NCBI GenBank assembly: GCA_902582315.1
Contig: CACHRP010000001.1
Coordinates: forward strand, 149,915-213,914
Length of the DNA stretch: 64,000 bases
Direction of reading: 5' to 3'
Source of the DNA: an uncultured Pelagibacteraceae bacterium
Lineage (GTDB): Bacteria > Pseudomonadota > Alphaproteobacteria > Pelagibacterales > Pelagibacteraceae
The translations under genes and the position numbers were made by a program. Below, in pieces: positions 34,738-45,167 of the stretch (its first letter is position 1; each line of letters starts with the position of its first letter). The notes under the pieces are model-generated. The model had not been told where the DNA came from. It made no database searches and was given only the letters and a program-made list of their open reading frames with translations.

Positions 34738-35718
34738 ATGATCAAAAAATTTAAACACTATTTGTTTATTAATATTTTCAGTTTACTTATTTTAATTACA
34801 CCAGTTTATACTGATAATCATAACGTTTCTGAACTACTAGAAACGATTCAAAAAGATCTTAAAACTTTAGAAAAAGCAGTATATTCAAATTCTTCGGGTA
34901 ATGACTTAAATATATCCTCTTCCATGGATCAAAATTCTGAGGAGGTACTTACCAGGCATTTGCTAAAACTTTCAGAAATTGAAAATCAATTTCAAGAACT
35001 GACAAACAAATTTGAAGAAATCAATTTTAAGTTAGATAAACTTTCAAATAGGCTATCTAAATCACAAGCTGATAATCAATTAAGATTTCAAGAATTAGAA
35101 AATAAAACCGTAGTTTCAGAAACTAAAGAAAATAACACTGCTCAATTAAATAATGAAGAAGATAAAGTTTTACCAGGTTCTTCCCAACCTCAAGATTTGG
35201 GATCAATTTCATATAAAGATAATGAAACAGGAGATGAAAATCAGAAAATACAATCGATAGAAACAACGAACACAGTAGTCACAGAAACTTTTGTTTCTGA
35301 GGAAAAAATTTTACCAAAGGGCACTCCAAATGAACAATACGAATTTGCAACAAGTTTTTTAAAGGTTGGAGATTATAATATGGCAGAAAGAGCATTTAGA
35401 GAATTTGTTGATAATAATCCAGATCATGACCTTGCTGGTAACGCACAATATTGGTATGCAGAGACTTTTCGTATTAGGCAATTATTTACGGATGCAGCAT
35501 CAGCTTATTTAGAAGGTTATCAAAAATATCCAAGAAGTCAGAAGGCTCCTATAAATTTATTAAAACTTGGTGTATCATTAGTTCAAATCGGAGAAAAAGA
35601 TCAGGGTTGTTTAATGATTTCTGGCGTCGAAAAAGAATATCCAAAAGCTAATCAGTCTGTTCTTCAAAAAGCAAAATATGAGGAAAAAAAGTTTGAGTGT
35701 AAAAAAGAGGAATCTTAA
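34738..35718 (+). CDS. cpoB: CpoB/YbgF-like periplasmic TPR protein
   Basis: 326 residues. A signal peptide (to about residue 25, PVYTDN) leads to an N-terminal coiled coil (residues 60-125, EIENQFQELTNKFEEINFKL) that trimerises in homologues. A low-complexity acidic linker follows, then a C-terminal TPR domain: NEQYEFATSFLKVGDYNMAERAFREF, AGNAQYWYAETF, and YQKYPRSQKAPINLLKLGVSL. CpoB coordinates peptidoglycan synthesis with Tol-Pal constriction in E. coli. It overlaps the preferred tilS start by about 41 bases. Confidence 0.92.
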   Translation: MIKKFKHYLFINIFSLLILITPVYTDNHNVSELLETIQKDLKTLEKAVYSNSSGNDLNISSSMDQNSEEVLTRHLLKLSEIENQFQELTNKFEEINFKLDKLSNRLSKSQADNQLRFQELENKTVVSETKENNTAQLNNEEDKVLPGSSQPQDLGSISYKDNETGDENQKIQSIETTNTVVTETFVSEEKILPKGTPNEQYEFATSFLKVGDYNMAERAFREFVDNNPDHDLAGNAQYWYAETFRIRQLFTDAASAYLEGYQKYPRSQKAPINLLKLGVSLVQIGEKDQGCLMISGVEKEYPKANQSVLQKAKYEEKKFECKKEES

Positions 35719-36706
35719 AAAAGCAACTTTTTTTTTAAATCAAAAATTTATTAAAAAAATTTTCAATATATTTGAAAAAAATATTAGAGGTGTAGATAGA
35801 TCTCTTGTTGCTATATCAGGCGGTCCAGATAGCTTGTCATTAGCATTTCTTGCTAAATGTTACTCTTTAATTTATCCAGTAAAATTCAATTATGCGTTGG
35901 TAGATCATAGGCTAAGAAAAGGTTCCAATGCAGAGGCCAAAAAAGTTGTGAAAATGTTAAAAAAGATAGGTATTAATTGTAAGATTTTAGTTTGGAGAGG
36001 AAAAAAACCAAAATCAAATATACAGAAAATTGCAAGGGACAATAGATACAGTCTATTAATTAAAGAGTGCGAGAAATTTAATGGAAAATCAATTTTATTA
36101 GGTCACCAAATGAACGATTTGCATGAAAACTTTTTTTTAAGAATGAGTAGGGGCAGCGGCTTAAAAGGATTGACATCTCTCGGTAAAAATTCTGAATTTT
36201 CTAATAAAAAATTATTGAGACCACTATTTAATATTTCAAAAAAAGATCTTGAAAAGCTTGCTTTAGCAGTTTTTAAGACATTCATAAAAGATCCCTCAAA
36301 TATTAACGATAACTTTGCAAGAGTAAGAATAAGAAGAATTCTTGAATTGTTTAGCAAGGAGGGTTTAGAGACGAAAAAAATAAACCTAACAATTAGCAAT
36401 TTAAAATCTGCAAGCGAAGCTTTAGATTTTTATGCAAAAAAAAATATTAGAGATAATACAACTTACTTCAAAAAAACTAATTTATACTTTGTAAATAAAA
36501 ATTTTTTTCTTAATCCTGAGGAAGTTTTATTAAGATCTTTAGCTGTGATTCTTAATAATCTTAGTGGCAGGCATTATGCGCCAAGAGGCAAGAAAATCAG
36601 TAGGCTAATTCTTTTAATGTCATCTCAAAATAAGCTTGAAAAAACCACTTTAGGTGGATGTGTTTTTGAAAAAATACACAAAACTGTTAGAATTAGTAAA
36701 GAATAA
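35678..36706 (+). CDS. tilS: tRNA(Ile)-lysidine synthetase TilS
   Basis: 342 residues. Uses ATP to convert C34 of the CAU anticodon of tRNA-Ile2 to lysidine, so it reads AUA as isoleucine. The PP-loop SGGPDSLSLAFLAK lies near residues 47-60, and VDHRLRKGSNAEAKKV, LLGHQMNDLHENFFLRMSRGSGLKGL and PLFNISKKDLEKLA are typical. It is shorter than the 432-residue E. coli enzyme and lacks much of the C-terminal tRNA-binding region. The exact start is uncertain because the ATG at 35678 lies inside cpoB; TTG at 35693 is another option. A likely substrate tRNA is at 2516-2592. Confidence 0.9.
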   Translation: MRKKSLSVKKRNLKKATFFLNQKFIKKIFNIFEKNIRGVDRSLVAISGGPDSLSLAFLAKCYSLIYPVKFNYALVDHRLRKGSNAEAKKVVKMLKKIGINCKILVWRGKKPKSNIQKIARDNRYSLLIKECEKFNGKSILLGHQMNDLHENFFLRMSRGSGLKGLTSLGKNSEFSNKKLLRPLFNISKKDLEKLALAVFKTFIKDPSNINDNFARVRIRRILELFSKEGLETKKINLTISNLKSASEALDFYAKKNIRDNTTYFKKTNLYFVNKNFFLNPEEVLLRSLAVILNNLSGRHYAPRGKKISRLILLMSSQNKLEKTTLGGCVFEKIHKTVRISKE

Positions 36707-36739
36707 ACGGATAAGGTCAAATTACCGCAAAAATAGGTA

Positions 36740-36767
36740 CTTGTTAAATTTAAAATAACTCTTATTT
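36740..36767 (+). promoter_or_regulatory. Possible heat-shock (RpoH) promoter of ftsH
   Basis: CTTG (36740-36743) and CTTATTT (36761-36767) are separated by 17 bases. This fits the heat-shock promoter pattern reported for alphaproteobacteria (CTTG, 17-18 bases, CYTATNT). Transcription would start about at the ftsH ATG, with no room for a leader. In an AT-rich genome such matches can be chance: CTTG-N18-CTTATTC also precedes tRNA-Leu. Confidence 0.4.
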
Positions 36768-36774
36768 TATACGT

Positions 36775-38667
36775 ATGAATTTCAAAAATTTAGCTATGTG
36801 GGCCATAATTGTATTTCTAACAATAGGTCTTTATAATATGTTTAAAAATCCACAAGCCAATATTTCAAAAAAAAATCAAATTAACTTTTCAGAATTTCTT
36901 ACTGAAGTCGATAATGGTAGAGTTGTGAAAGTGGAGATAAAAGGCAACAACATCAATGGTGTTTTATCAGACGGAAATAATTTTTCCACTTATTCACCCA
37001 ATGATCCAAATTTAATTGAAAAACTATCCTCAAAGGGAGTAGCAATATCTGCAGCTCCTTTAGATGAAAAAATGCCTTCTTTATTCGGTGTATTGTTATC
37101 ATGGTTTCCAATGCTTTTATTAATTGCTGTATGGATTTTCTTTATGAGACAAATGCAAGGTGGAAAAGGTGGTGCCATGGGCTTTGGAAGATCTAAGGCT
37201 AAAATGATGAATGAATTAAAAGGAAAAGTTACTTTTAACGATGTTGCTGGTGTTGAAGAAGCTAAAGAAGAAGTTGAAGAAGTTGTTGAATTTCTTAGAG
37301 ACCCAAAAAAATTTAGTAGATTAGGTGGGAAAATACCTCGTGGATGTTTATTGGTTGGCCCTCCTGGAACTGGAAAAACCTTGTTAGCCAGAGCAATAGC
37401 TGGAGAAGCAGGCGTTCCATTTTTCACAATTTCTGGATCAGACTTTGTTGAGATGTTTGTAGGAGTTGGAGCATCTAGAGTGAGAGATATGTTTGAGCAA
37501 GGAAAAAAACACTCACCGTGTATAATATTTATTGATGAGATTGATGCAGTAGGAAGAAGTAGAGGCGCTGGATTAGGTGGTGGTAATGATGAAAGAGAGC
37601 AAACATTAAACCAACTTCTTGTAGAGATGGATGGATTTGATACTAACGAAGGTGTTATAATTATAGCCGCAACAAATAGACCTGATGTCTTAGATCCGGC
37701 TTTATTGAGGCCAGGAAGATTTGATAGACAAGTTGTAGTATCATTACCTGATATAATTGGAAGAGAGAAAATTTTGAAAGTTCATTCTAAAAAAATATCT
37801 ATGGCACCAGATATAAACTTAAGAACTGTAGCTAGGGGAACTCCAGGATTTTCAGGTGCTGATCTAGCAAATTTAGTGAATGAATCTGCTTTATTGGCAG
37901 CAAGAAAAAACAAAAGAATCGTAACAAATCAAGAATTTGAGGAAGCAAAAGACAAAGTTATGATGGGTGCTGAAAGAAGATCAATGGTTATGACTGAGGA
38001 AGAGAAGAAGCTTACGGCATATCATGAGGCAGGGCATGCTATAGTAACTATAAACGAAAAAGCGGCTTATCCAATCCATAAAGCTACAATTATACCTAGA
38101 GGGAGAGCTTTAGGAATGGTTATGCAATTACCAGAAAAAGATGAAGTATCTCAAACCAGAGAGCAGTTGCACGCTCAAATGGCAATCGCGATGGGAGGAA
38201 GAGTTGCGGAAGAATTAATTTTTGGCGATGATAAGGTAACAACAGGTGCAGTAAGCGACATAGAACAGGCTACTAAAAGAGCAAGGGCAATGGTTATGAG
38301 AGCTGGATTAAGTAAAGAATTAGGTCCAGTTGCATACGGTGAAAACGAAGAGGAGGTATTCTTAGGAAGATCCGTAGCTCGTCAACAAAACATGTCTGAA
38401 GAAACTGCGAAAAAAGTTGATGCTGAAATAAGAAAATTTGTTGAAAAAGGTTACGAAAGAGCAAGAAAAGTTTTAACAGAGAAAATTGATGACCTACACA
38501 AACTTGCAAAAGCATTATTAACTTATGAAACTCTAACAGGTAAAGAAATTGAGGATTTAGTTAACAAAAATATCTACCCTGCTGGAAAACAAGATGTAAA
38601 AGATGAGAGTGACGATCAATCTTCAGCCCTTGGTTCAATTGGTCTTAAACCAAAAATAGTCCACTAA
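36775..38667 (+). CDS. ftsH: ATP-dependent zinc metalloprotease FtsH
   Basis: 630-residue membrane-anchored AAA protease that degrades misfolded membrane proteins and some regulators, in other bacteria including RpoH. Two membrane segments flank a periplasmic domain (near residues 5-22 and 103-121). The AAA domain has Walker A GPPGTGKT at 195-202, Walker [12 protein letters not shown], and the second region of homology with [20 protein letters not shown]. The zinc site HEAGH is at 417-421. No ribosome-binding site precedes the ATG. ftsH followed by folP and glmM is a common alphaproteobacterial order. Confidence 0.98.
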   Translation: MNFKNLAMWAIIVFLTIGLYNMFKNPQANISKKNQINFSEFLTEVDNGRVVKVEIKGNNINGVLSDGNNFSTYSPNDPNLIEKLSSKGVAISAAPLDEKMPSLFGVLLSWFPMLLLIAVWIFFMRQMQGGKGGAMGFGRSKAKMMNELKGKVTFNDVAGVEEAKEEVEEVVEFLRDPKKFSRLGGKIPRGCLLVGPPGTGKTLLARAIAGEAGVPFFTISGSDFVEMFVGVGASRVRDMFEQGKKHSPCIIFIDEIDAVGRSRGAGLGGGNDEREQTLNQLLVEMDGFDTNEGVIIIAATNRPDVLDPALLRPGRFDRQVVVSLPDIIGREKILKVHSKKISMAPDINLRTVARGTPGFSGADLANLVNESALLAARKNKRIVTNQEFEEAKDKVMMGAERRSMVMTEEEKKLTAYHEAGHAIVTINEKAAYPIHKATIIPRGRALGMVMQLPEKDEVSQTREQLHAQMAIAMGGRVAEELIFGDDKVTTGAVSDIEQATKRARAMVMRAGLSKELGPVAYGENEEEVFLGRSVARQQNMSEETAKKVDAEIRKFVEKGYERARKVLTEKIDDLHKLAKALLTYETLTGKEIEDLVNKNIYPAGKQDVKDESDDQSSALGSIGLKPKIVH

Positions 38668-38673
38668 TCCTTA

Positions 38674-39723
38674 ATGGATAAATATTACACTAAACCGTGT
38701 AATTTTTATTTTGGAAGAAAATCTAAAAAAAAAGTCCAAAACAAAGAAGCTTTACCACTTAACGGAAACAAATCAATATCATTTGATAAAATCGAAATAA
38801 TATCAAGGAAAGAAAAGAAATTAGTAAGCGTAAAAAAAATAAATAATTTGGGGTTAAGTTTAAGGAAAAAAATTAATTCTGATATTTCAAATATTGTTAA
38901 AAAAAAAAATTTCAAAGGATTAAATTTTACAAATTTTCCAATTTTAATGGCAGTCATAAATATGACTCCAGACAGTTTTTCCGATGGGGGTGAATATATT
39001 CAAATTAATTCTGCTATAGCACGTGCTAATTATTTTATTAAAAAGGGTTGTGAAATAATTGATGTTGGGGGTGAGTCTACAAGGCCAGGTGCAAAAGATA
39101 TCAGTGTGAAAAAAGAATGGAGAAGAATAGAAGGTTTTTTTAAAAAATCAAAAAAACTAAATTGTTTAATTTCTATTGACACTAGAAAGAGTAAAATTAT
39201 GGAGCTTGCTAATAAGTACAAACTTGATTTAGTAAATGATATTTCAGGTTTAAGTTATGACAAATTTACAATCGATTTTTTGAGAAAAACAAAAAAATCG
39301 TTTGTGATTCATCATAGCAAAGGTTTACCTAAAAATATGCAAAAGAAACCAAATTATAAAAACGTTCTATTAGATATTTATGATTTTTTTGAAAATAAGT
39401 TAAAAACAATTAATAGAAGTGGAATAAAACATAAAAATATCATTTTAGATCCAGGTATTGGTTTTGGTAAAAACTTGAAACATAATATTACTCTTTTGAA
39501 ACACATTTCTATTTTTCACTCCCTTGGTTATCCTGTAATGTTAGGCGTATCGAGAAAAAGATTTATAAAAGATTTAGTAGATATAAATGATAGCAAAGAA
39601 AGAATTGGAGGAACAATTTCCTCAAGTATATGGTTAATGATGCAAGGTGTGCAAATATTAAGAGTTCATGATTTTAATGAAATTAATCAAGCTATAAAAG
39701 TTTTTAGATCTTTAAGATTTTAA
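38674..39723 (+). CDS. folP: Dihydropteroate synthase
   Basis: 349 residues. Condenses p-aminobenzoate with hydroxymethyl-dihydropterin pyrophosphate in folate synthesis; the target of sulfonamides. The TIM barrel starts near residue 88 with PILMAVINMTPDSFSDGGEY and has IDVGGESTRPGA, ISIDTRKSKI, NDISGL, IILDPGIGFGKN and YPVMLGVSRKRF. About 85 lysine-rich residues precede the barrel. Such an extension is known in other alphaproteobacterial enzymes but its role is unclear. It lies 6 bases after ftsH and 2 bases before glmM. Confidence 0.94.
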   Translation: MDKYYTKPCNFYFGRKSKKKVQNKEALPLNGNKSISFDKIEIISRKEKKLVSVKKINNLGLSLRKKINSDISNIVKKKNFKGLNFTNFPILMAVINMTPDSFSDGGEYIQINSAIARANYFIKKGCEIIDVGGESTRPGAKDISVKKEWRRIEGFFKKSKKLNCLISIDTRKSKIMELANKYKLDLVNDISGLSYDKFTIDFLRKTKKSFVIHHSKGLPKNMQKKPNYKNVLLDIYDFFENKLKTINRSGIKHKNIILDPGIGFGKNLKHNITLLKHISIFHSLGYPVMLGVSRKRFIKDLVDINDSKERIGGTISSSIWLMMQGVQILRVHDFNEINQAIKVFRSLRF

Positions 39724-39725
39724 TA

Positions 39726-41060
39726 ATGTTTAAAAAATACTTTGGAACTGACGGTATAAGAGGGATGGTTAATAATGAAAAAATAAATGGTGAAATGTTT
39801 TTCAAATTTGGTTTAGCAGCTGGAACCTATTTTAAAAATTTAAAAAAAAGTAAACAAATTGCTGTTATAGCGAAAGATACTAGACTTTCAGGTTATACTT
39901 TAGAACCAGCTTTGGTATCTGGACTAGCTTCTGCAGGAATGCATGTTTTTACTTTGGGACCATTACCTACTAATGGTTTAGCAATGCTTACAAAAAAAAT
40001 GAAAGCAAATTTAGGAATTATGATAACCGCTTCACATAATCCTTATTATGATAATGGTTTAAAATTATTTGGTCCAGATGGGCTAAAATTATCAGATAAA
40101 ATAGAAAAAAAAATTGAGAAATTAATTGACTCTAAAATTACGAAAAATTTAACACAACCAAAAAATTTAGGTCGAGTAAAAAGATTAGAAGAAGCATCAA
40201 ATGAATATATAAAAATTTTAAAAAAAAACTTTCCAAATGATTTTAATCTAAAGGGAATAAGTATTGCAATTGATTGTGCAAACGGTGCTGGCTACAAAAC
40301 TGCACCAGTATTATTTAAATCTCTAGGTGCAAAAGTTTATGATGTTGGTGTTTCCCCAAATGGGCTAAATATCAATGATAAATGTGGTTCAACTTTTCCT
40401 AAAAAAATAAAGGCACTTGTATCAAAAAAAAAAGTTGATCTTGGTATATCTTTAGATGGTGATGCAGACAGAATAATAATTTGCGATGAAAATGCAAAAG
40501 TTATTGATGGTGATCAAATTATTGCAATGTTAGCTAGACGATGGAAAAGAAAAAAAATTTTAAAAGGTGGTGTAGTAGGTACTTTAATGTCGAATTTTGG
40601 TTTAGAGATTTTTTTTAAAAAAAATAATATAAAATTTTTAAGAGCAAATGTAGGAGATAGATTTGTAAAAGAGAAAATGCAAAAAAATAGATTTAATCTT
40701 GGTGGGGAGCAATCTGGGCATATTATATTAGGTAAATTTGCTACTACAGGCGACGGATTATTAGTTGCACTTGAAATTCTTTTTTCAATGAGGAAAGGCC
40801 AAAAAGCAAGTCATTTATTTAATAATTTTGTTCCAATTCCCCAAGTATTAGAAAACGTTAAAGTAAAAGATAAAAATATAATAAATTCACCAAAGTGTAA
40901 AAAAGCAATAAAGAAATCAATAAGATTATTGAAAAATACTGGAAGAATTTTAGTTAGAAAATCTGGAACTGAACCAATGATTAGAATTATGGCTGAAACA
41001 AATAATAAGGAACTTTTATTTAAATGTATTAAAATTATAAAAGGGTCTTTGATCAATTGA
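39726..41060 (+). CDS. glmM: Phosphoglucosamine mutase GlmM
   Basis: 444 residues. Converts glucosamine-6-phosphate to glucosamine-1-phosphate on the way to UDP-GlcNAc, which feeds MurG and lipid A. N-terminal YFGTDGIRGMVN, the phosphoserine loop TASHNPYYDNGLKLFG near residue 100, the metal loop DGDADRI, the sugar-binding GGEQSGHII and the C-terminal phosphate loop RKSGTEPMIRIM are all present. The stop overlaps the thiD start by four bases. Confidence 0.97.
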   Translation: MFKKYFGTDGIRGMVNNEKINGEMFFKFGLAAGTYFKNLKKSKQIAVIAKDTRLSGYTLEPALVSGLASAGMHVFTLGPLPTNGLAMLTKKMKANLGIMITASHNPYYDNGLKLFGPDGLKLSDKIEKKIEKLIDSKITKNLTQPKNLGRVKRLEEASNEYIKILKKNFPNDFNLKGISIAIDCANGAGYKTAPVLFKSLGAKVYDVGVSPNGLNINDKCGSTFPKKIKALVSKKKVDLGISLDGDADRIIICDENAKVIDGDQIIAMLARRWKRKKILKGGVVGTLMSNFGLEIFFKKNNIKFLRANVGDRFVKEKMQKNRFNLGGEQSGHIILGKFATTGDGLLVALEILFSMRKGQKASHLFNNFVPIPQVLENVKVKDKNIINSPKCKKAIKKSIRLLKNTGRILVRKSGTEPMIRIMAETNNKELLFKCIKIIKGSLIN

Positions 41061-41869
41061 AAATAAAATCAAAATTATTAATTATAGCTGGATCAGACTC
41101 ATCTGGTGGTGCGGGTATTCAAGCTGATATTAAAACTATGACTGCATTAGGATCTTATGCAATGACAGCTATAACTGCTTTGACAGCACAAAATACTACT
41201 GGAGTATCGTCTATAGTAAAAATTTCTAGTAAAGAAATTTCTAAACAAATTGAATATACTTCAAAAGATATAAAGCCAGATGCAATTAAAATCGGAATGC
41301 TTCATTCTGCAGAAGTGATAGATGCAGTAATAAAATCATTGAAAAAAATTAAAGCTAAAAAAATAATTCTTGATCCTGTAATGGTTACTACAAGTGGGGT
41401 TAAATTAATTAACAAAAAAGCTATTGATAAAATTAGAAATCTTTTAATTAAAAAAGTTGATTTAATAACGCCAAATATTCCAGAAGCAGAACTTCTTGTT
41501 AAAATAAAAATTGTATCAGTTGATGATATGATTTTTGCTGCAAAAAAGCTTATAGACATGGGTGCAAAAAATGTTCTATTAAAAGGTGGTCATTTAAAAG
41601 AAAAAACAATAACAGATATATTTGTAAATAAGACAGAGATTAAAATATTTAAAAACAAAAAGATTCGTACAAAAAACTTACACGGAACAGGTTGTTCATT
41701 ATCCAGCGCAATAACAACGTATTTCTCATGTGGAAAAACATTAAAGAAATCTTGTGAGCTAGCAATTAATTATGTTAACCATTCTATTAAAAGCGGTCCA
41801 AAATATGGAAAAGGAAATGGACCCATTAATCATTTAATAAGTTTTAAATTAAATAAAAAATATTTATGA
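41057..41869 (+). CDS. thiD: Hydroxymethylpyrimidine/phosphomethylpyrimidine kinase ThiD
   Basis: 270-residue ribokinase-like enzyme that phosphorylates HMP twice to give HMP-pyrophosphate, the ThiE substrate. It starts with TTG at 41057, inside the end of glmM. Motifs: [19 protein letters not shown] near residues 9-27, [29 protein letters not shown], and the ATP-site segment [13 protein letters not shown]. With thiE in the window and no thiC, salvage of exogenous HMP is the likely pathway. Confidence 0.94.
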   Translation: MKIKSKLLIIAGSDSSGGAGIQADIKTMTALGSYAMTAITALTAQNTTGVSSIVKISSKEISKQIEYTSKDIKPDAIKIGMLHSAEVIDAVIKSLKKIKAKKIILDPVMVTTSGVKLINKKAIDKIRNLLIKKVDLITPNIPEAELLVKIKIVSVDDMIFAAKKLIDMGAKNVLLKGGHLKEKTITDIFVNKTEIKIFKNKKIRTKNLHGTGCSLSSAITTYFSCGKTLKKSCELAINYVNHSIKSGPKYGKGNGPINHLISFKLNKKYL

Positions 41870-43158
41870 ACAATGTTGCAGTAATTGGCTCACAGTGGGG
41901 AGACGAAGGAAAAGGAAAGATTGTAGATTGGCTTTCTAGTGAGGCAGATGTAGTTGTTAGATTTCAAGGGGGACATAATGCTGGACATACATTAGTAATT
42001 GATGGAGTGACATATAAATTAAGACTGCTCCCGTCTGGAATAGTAAGAAAAAATAAGATTTCAGTTATTGGAAACGGAGTTGTGATAGATCCTTGGGCAT
42101 TTCTTGATGAAATAAATGAGATAAGATCAAAAGGTGTAAAAGTTGGTGAAGATAATTTAATAATTTCCGAGTCTGCAAATTTAATTTTACCATTTCATAA
42201 AGAAATGGATGAAATTAGAGAGGATGCAGCAGGTAAAGCTAAAATAGGAACTACCAGAAGAGGAATAGGTCCTGCATATGAAGATAAAGTTGGAAGGAGA
42301 TCAATAAGAGTAATGGATCTTATTTCAGAAAAAAATCTTGATCAAAGGCTTGAAACAGTACTTTTGCATCATAATGCTATTAGAAAGGGCCTTGGTAAAA
42401 GTATTTTTAAAAAAGATAAACTTAAAGATGATTTATTAAAAATTGCGCCTGAGATTTTGAAATTTTCAAAACCAGTTTGGAATAAAATATATGAATTTAA
42501 GAAGCAAAATAAAAAAATATTATTTGAGGGAGCTCAGGGAATATTGTTAGATGTAGACCATGGAACCTACCCTTTTGTTACCTCTTCCAATACTGTTGCG
42601 TCGGCTGCTGCAACTGGCTCTGGCTGTGGACCAAATTCTATTAATTATGTTTTAGGAATAACGAAAGCGTATACTACCAGAGTTGGTGAAGGGCCATTTC
42701 CTACTGAATTAAAGGATGAGATAGGGGAAAAACTTGGAACAAGGGGAAAGGAATTTGGAACAGTAACAAGCAGAAAAAGAAGGTGCGGATGGTTTGATGG
42801 TGTTTTAGTAAGACAAACAATAAAAATCTCTGGGATTGATGGTATTGCCTTAACAAAACTTGATGTCTTAGATGAATTAGACGAAATAAAAATGTGTATA
42901 GCATACAAGATCGATGGAAAAGAAATTGACTATCTGCCTGCTGCAGTAGAAGATCAATTAAAAGTAAAACCTATTTATAAATCCTTTAAGGGTTGGAAAA
43001 CTAAAACAAGAGGAATAAAAAAATTTGAAGATCTACCTAAAAATGCAAAAAATTATATAAAAGAATTAGAAAAATTTATAGAAACAAAAGTTTCGAGTAT
43101 ATCAACAAGTCCAGAGAGAAATGATACTATTTTAATTGTTGATCCTTTTAAAATTTAA
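41866..43158 (+). CDS. purA: Adenylosuccinate synthetase
   Basis: 430 residues. First committed step of AMP synthesis: IMP, aspartate and GTP to adenylosuccinate. The GTP-binding [18 protein letters not shown] starts at residue 6, with [46 protein letters not shown], and GVTTSRKRR-like [14 protein letters not shown]. It overlaps thiD at its start by four bases, and its stop overlaps the convergent rpoH stop by four bases. Confidence 0.98.
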   Translation: MNNVAVIGSQWGDEGKGKIVDWLSSEADVVVRFQGGHNAGHTLVIDGVTYKLRLLPSGIVRKNKISVIGNGVVIDPWAFLDEINEIRSKGVKVGEDNLIISESANLILPFHKEMDEIREDAAGKAKIGTTRRGIGPAYEDKVGRRSIRVMDLISEKNLDQRLETVLLHHNAIRKGLGKSIFKKDKLKDDLLKIAPEILKFSKPVWNKIYEFKKQNKKILFEGAQGILLDVDHGTYPFVTSSNTVASAAATGSGCGPNSINYVLGITKAYTTRVGEGPFPTELKDEIGEKLGTRGKEFGTVTSRKRRCGWFDGVLVRQTIKISGIDGIALTKLDVLDELDEIKMCIAYKIDGKEIDYLPAAVEDQLKVKPIYKSFKGWKTKTRGIKKFEDLPKNAKNYIKELEKFIETKVSSISTSPERNDTILIVDPFKI

Positions 43159-44045
43159 TGTGCTGGTAAAAGATTTTTTGATTTAGCGGAATTAAGCATA
43201 TGCTTTTGTAATTTTTCGAAAGCTTTGTTTTCAATTTGTCGAATTCTTTCTCTACTAATTTTAAATTTTTTACTTAAATCTTCTAAAGTTTCTGGTTCTT
43301 CATTAAGCCTTCTTGCATATAAAATTTGTCTTTCTCGGTCATTTAGGATTTTAATAGAATCTTGTAAAAGATCTTTTCTTTGTTTCATTTCTTCTTGTTG
43401 TGCAAATTTTAGTTCTTGATCCATTTCATTATCAATTAACCAATCTTGCCATTCATCTCCATCCTCACCTATGGGTGCATTCAGTGATTGTTCGCGTCCC
43501 GATAGTCTTCTATTCATTGATACAACTTCATCCTCAGTTACATTTAATTTTTGAGCGATGTTTTTAACATGCTCATCTCTCAAGTCACCTTCAGTTCGTG
43601 GTGCAATCTGGTTTTTTAATTTTTTTAAATTAAAAAATAATTTTTTTTGAGCTGTTGTGGTTCCAATCTTCACTAAGCTCCAAGATCTTAAAATATATTC
43701 TTGTATAGATGCTTTAATCCACCACATCGCGTATGTAGCCAATCTGAAACCTTTTTCTGGTTCAAACTTTTTTACAGCCTGCATAAGTCCAACGTTTCCC
43801 TCTGATATAATTTCATTAAGTGGTAAACCGTAACCTTTGTATCCCATCGCAATTTTTGCAACTAGTCTCAAATGACTCGTGACTAACTTTTCTGCCGATT
43901 TTACATTTCCAGTAGATTTCCAATTTTTTGCTAACATATATTCTTCTTCTGCATCCAACATTGGAAATTTTTTTATTTGATCTAAATAGGCAGCAAGACC
44001 ACCCTCATTAGATAGCACAGGAAACTTTGTAGACGATAAACTCAT
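43155..44045 (-). CDS. rpoH: Heat-shock sigma factor RpoH (sigma-32)
   Basis: 296-residue alternative sigma factor for heat-shock genes. It has the short region 1 typical of RpoH, region 2.4 ([19 protein letters not shown]), the RpoH box [10 protein letters not shown] in region 2.4-3 that tells it apart from RpoD, and region 4.2 ending [16 protein letters not shown]. In alphaproteobacteria it commonly follows rluD, as it does here after 42 bases. FtsH, its usual degrader in E. coli, is at 36775-38667. Confidence 0.96.
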   Translation of the reverse strand: MSLSSTKFPVLSNEGGLAAYLDQIKKFPMLDAEEEYMLAKNWKSTGNVKSAEKLVTSHLRLVAKIAMGYKGYGLPLNEIISEGNVGLMQAVKKFEPEKGFRLATYAMWWIKASIQEYILRSWSLVKIGTTTAQKKLFFNLKKLKNQIAPRTEGDLRDEHVKNIAQKLNVTEDEVVSMNRRLSGREQSLNAPIGEDGDEWQDWLIDNEMDQELKFAQQEEMKQRKDLLQDSIKILNDRERQILYARRLNEEPETLEDLSKKFKISRERIRQIENKAFEKLQKHMLNSAKSKNLLPAH

Positions 44046-44087
44046 AGTGGTATTTATTTAATAAAATTTTTCAATTTTACAATGGTT

Positions 44088-45065
44088 TTATTTGCTGGTA
44101 TTTTTCAGCTTTTTAAGCACTAATTCCAAATCTTTTGGTAATTTAGATGTAAACTCTAATTCTTGACCAGTTCTTGGGTGAACAAAGCCAATACTTTTTG
44201 CATGCAAAAATTGTCTATCCAAGTCAATGAGGGTTTTTTCAAGTTGTGAGTCTATATTTTTAATTTTTTTAAACTTTTTTTTGTATTTTTTATCTCCCAA
44301 AATATTATTTCCTTTAAAAGCCATATGTACTCTTATTTGATGTGTGCGACCTGTTTCAAGTTTGCATTCAACTAAGCTAAATGTCGGTATTTTTTTATTT
44401 TCAAAAACATTTAAAGTTTTGTAATTCGTTATTGCTTTTTTTCCTTTTGATATACTCACTTCCATTAATTGTCTGTTCTTAGAACTTCTTTTGATATAAG
44501 TTTCGATTTTACCTTTTTGAGGCCTTAGTTTTCCCCATATTAAAGCCTGGTAAATTCTTTTGATAGTGTGGTTATTAAATTGGTTTGATAAATTTTCGTG
44601 GGATATATTATTTTTTGCTATTAATATTAAACCAGAGGTATCTTTATCTAATCTATGCACAATACCAGGTCTTAGCTCATCACCAATATTTGAGAGTTTT
44701 TTATTATAATTTATTAGCGCATTTACAATTGTATTATCATAATTACCTGGGCCTGGATGAATTGATATTCCTGCGTTTTTATTGATGATCAATAAATCCT
44801 CGTCCTCAAAAATGATATCTAATTCATATTTATAAGGTTTTAAGGATAATTGTTTAGGTTCAGGTATTTCTAATATGATTGAGTCACTAATAGAAATTTT
44901 TTTCGATGGATCTTTAATTACCTTTTGATTTATTTTTAATTTAGAATTAATAATTAAATTTTTTATTCTTGTTCTACTTAATGTAGGCTCTTTGTCAGCA
45001 ATAAATTGATCTACTCTCCGATTATCCTCAACTTTATCTACAATTAAGTTAATGATATTTTTCAT
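44088..45065 (-). CDS. rluD: 23S rRNA pseudouridine synthase RluD
   Basis: 325 residues. Makes pseudouridines in helix 69 of 23S rRNA (positions 1911, 1915, 1917 in E. coli). An N-terminal S4 RNA-binding domain (RRVDQFIADKEPTLSRTRIKNLI) is followed by the catalytic domain with GIVHRLDKDTSGLILIAKN (catalytic aspartate), and LETGRTHQIRVHMA. RluD is preferred over RluA or RluC because of the S4 domain, length and neighbour rpoH. Confidence 0.93.
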   Translation of the reverse strand: MKNIINLIVDKVEDNRRVDQFIADKEPTLSRTRIKNLIINSKLKINQKVIKDPSKKISISDSIILEIPEPKQLSLKPYKYELDIIFEDEDLLIINKNAGISIHPGPGNYDNTIVNALINYNKKLSNIGDELRPGIVHRLDKDTSGLILIAKNNISHENLSNQFNNHTIKRIYQALIWGKLRPQKGKIETYIKRSSKNRQLMEVSISKGKKAITNYKTLNVFENKKIPTFSLVECKLETGRTHQIRVHMAFKGNNILGDKKYKKKFKKIKNIDSQLEKTLIDLDRQFLHAKSIGFVHPRTGQELEFTSKLPKDLELVLKKLKNTSK

Positions 45066-45088
45066 AGATTATAATATTAATACTATAT

Positions 45089-45165
45089 GCGCTTGTAGCT
45101 CAACTGGATAGAGCGCCAGATTTCGGCTCTGGAGGTTCAGGGTTCGACTCCTTGCAGGCGCACCA
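45089..45165 (+). tRNA. tRNA-Arg (TCG)
   Basis: 77 bases including CCA. Acceptor stem GCGCTTG pairs with CAGGCGC. The D arm is AGCTCAACTGGATAGAGC. The anticodon stem CCAGA-TCTGG closes a loop TTTCGGC, giving the anticodon TCG with G37, as in other Arg tRNAs for CGN codons. A TATAAT at 45070-45075 may be its -10 element. The gene lies on the opposite strand from the rluD-rpoH pair and the ABC exporter genes. Confidence 0.95.
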
Positions 45166-45167
45166 AA

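Noticed and set aside
36990..37427. 145-residue antisense frame in ftsH
   Set aside because: It is antisense to the highly conserved AAA domain and has no independent evidence.
41000..41057. TPP riboswitch before thiD, and likewise before thiE near 22260
   Set aside because: Both genes overlap the upstream coding sequence; no conserved thi-box is visible.
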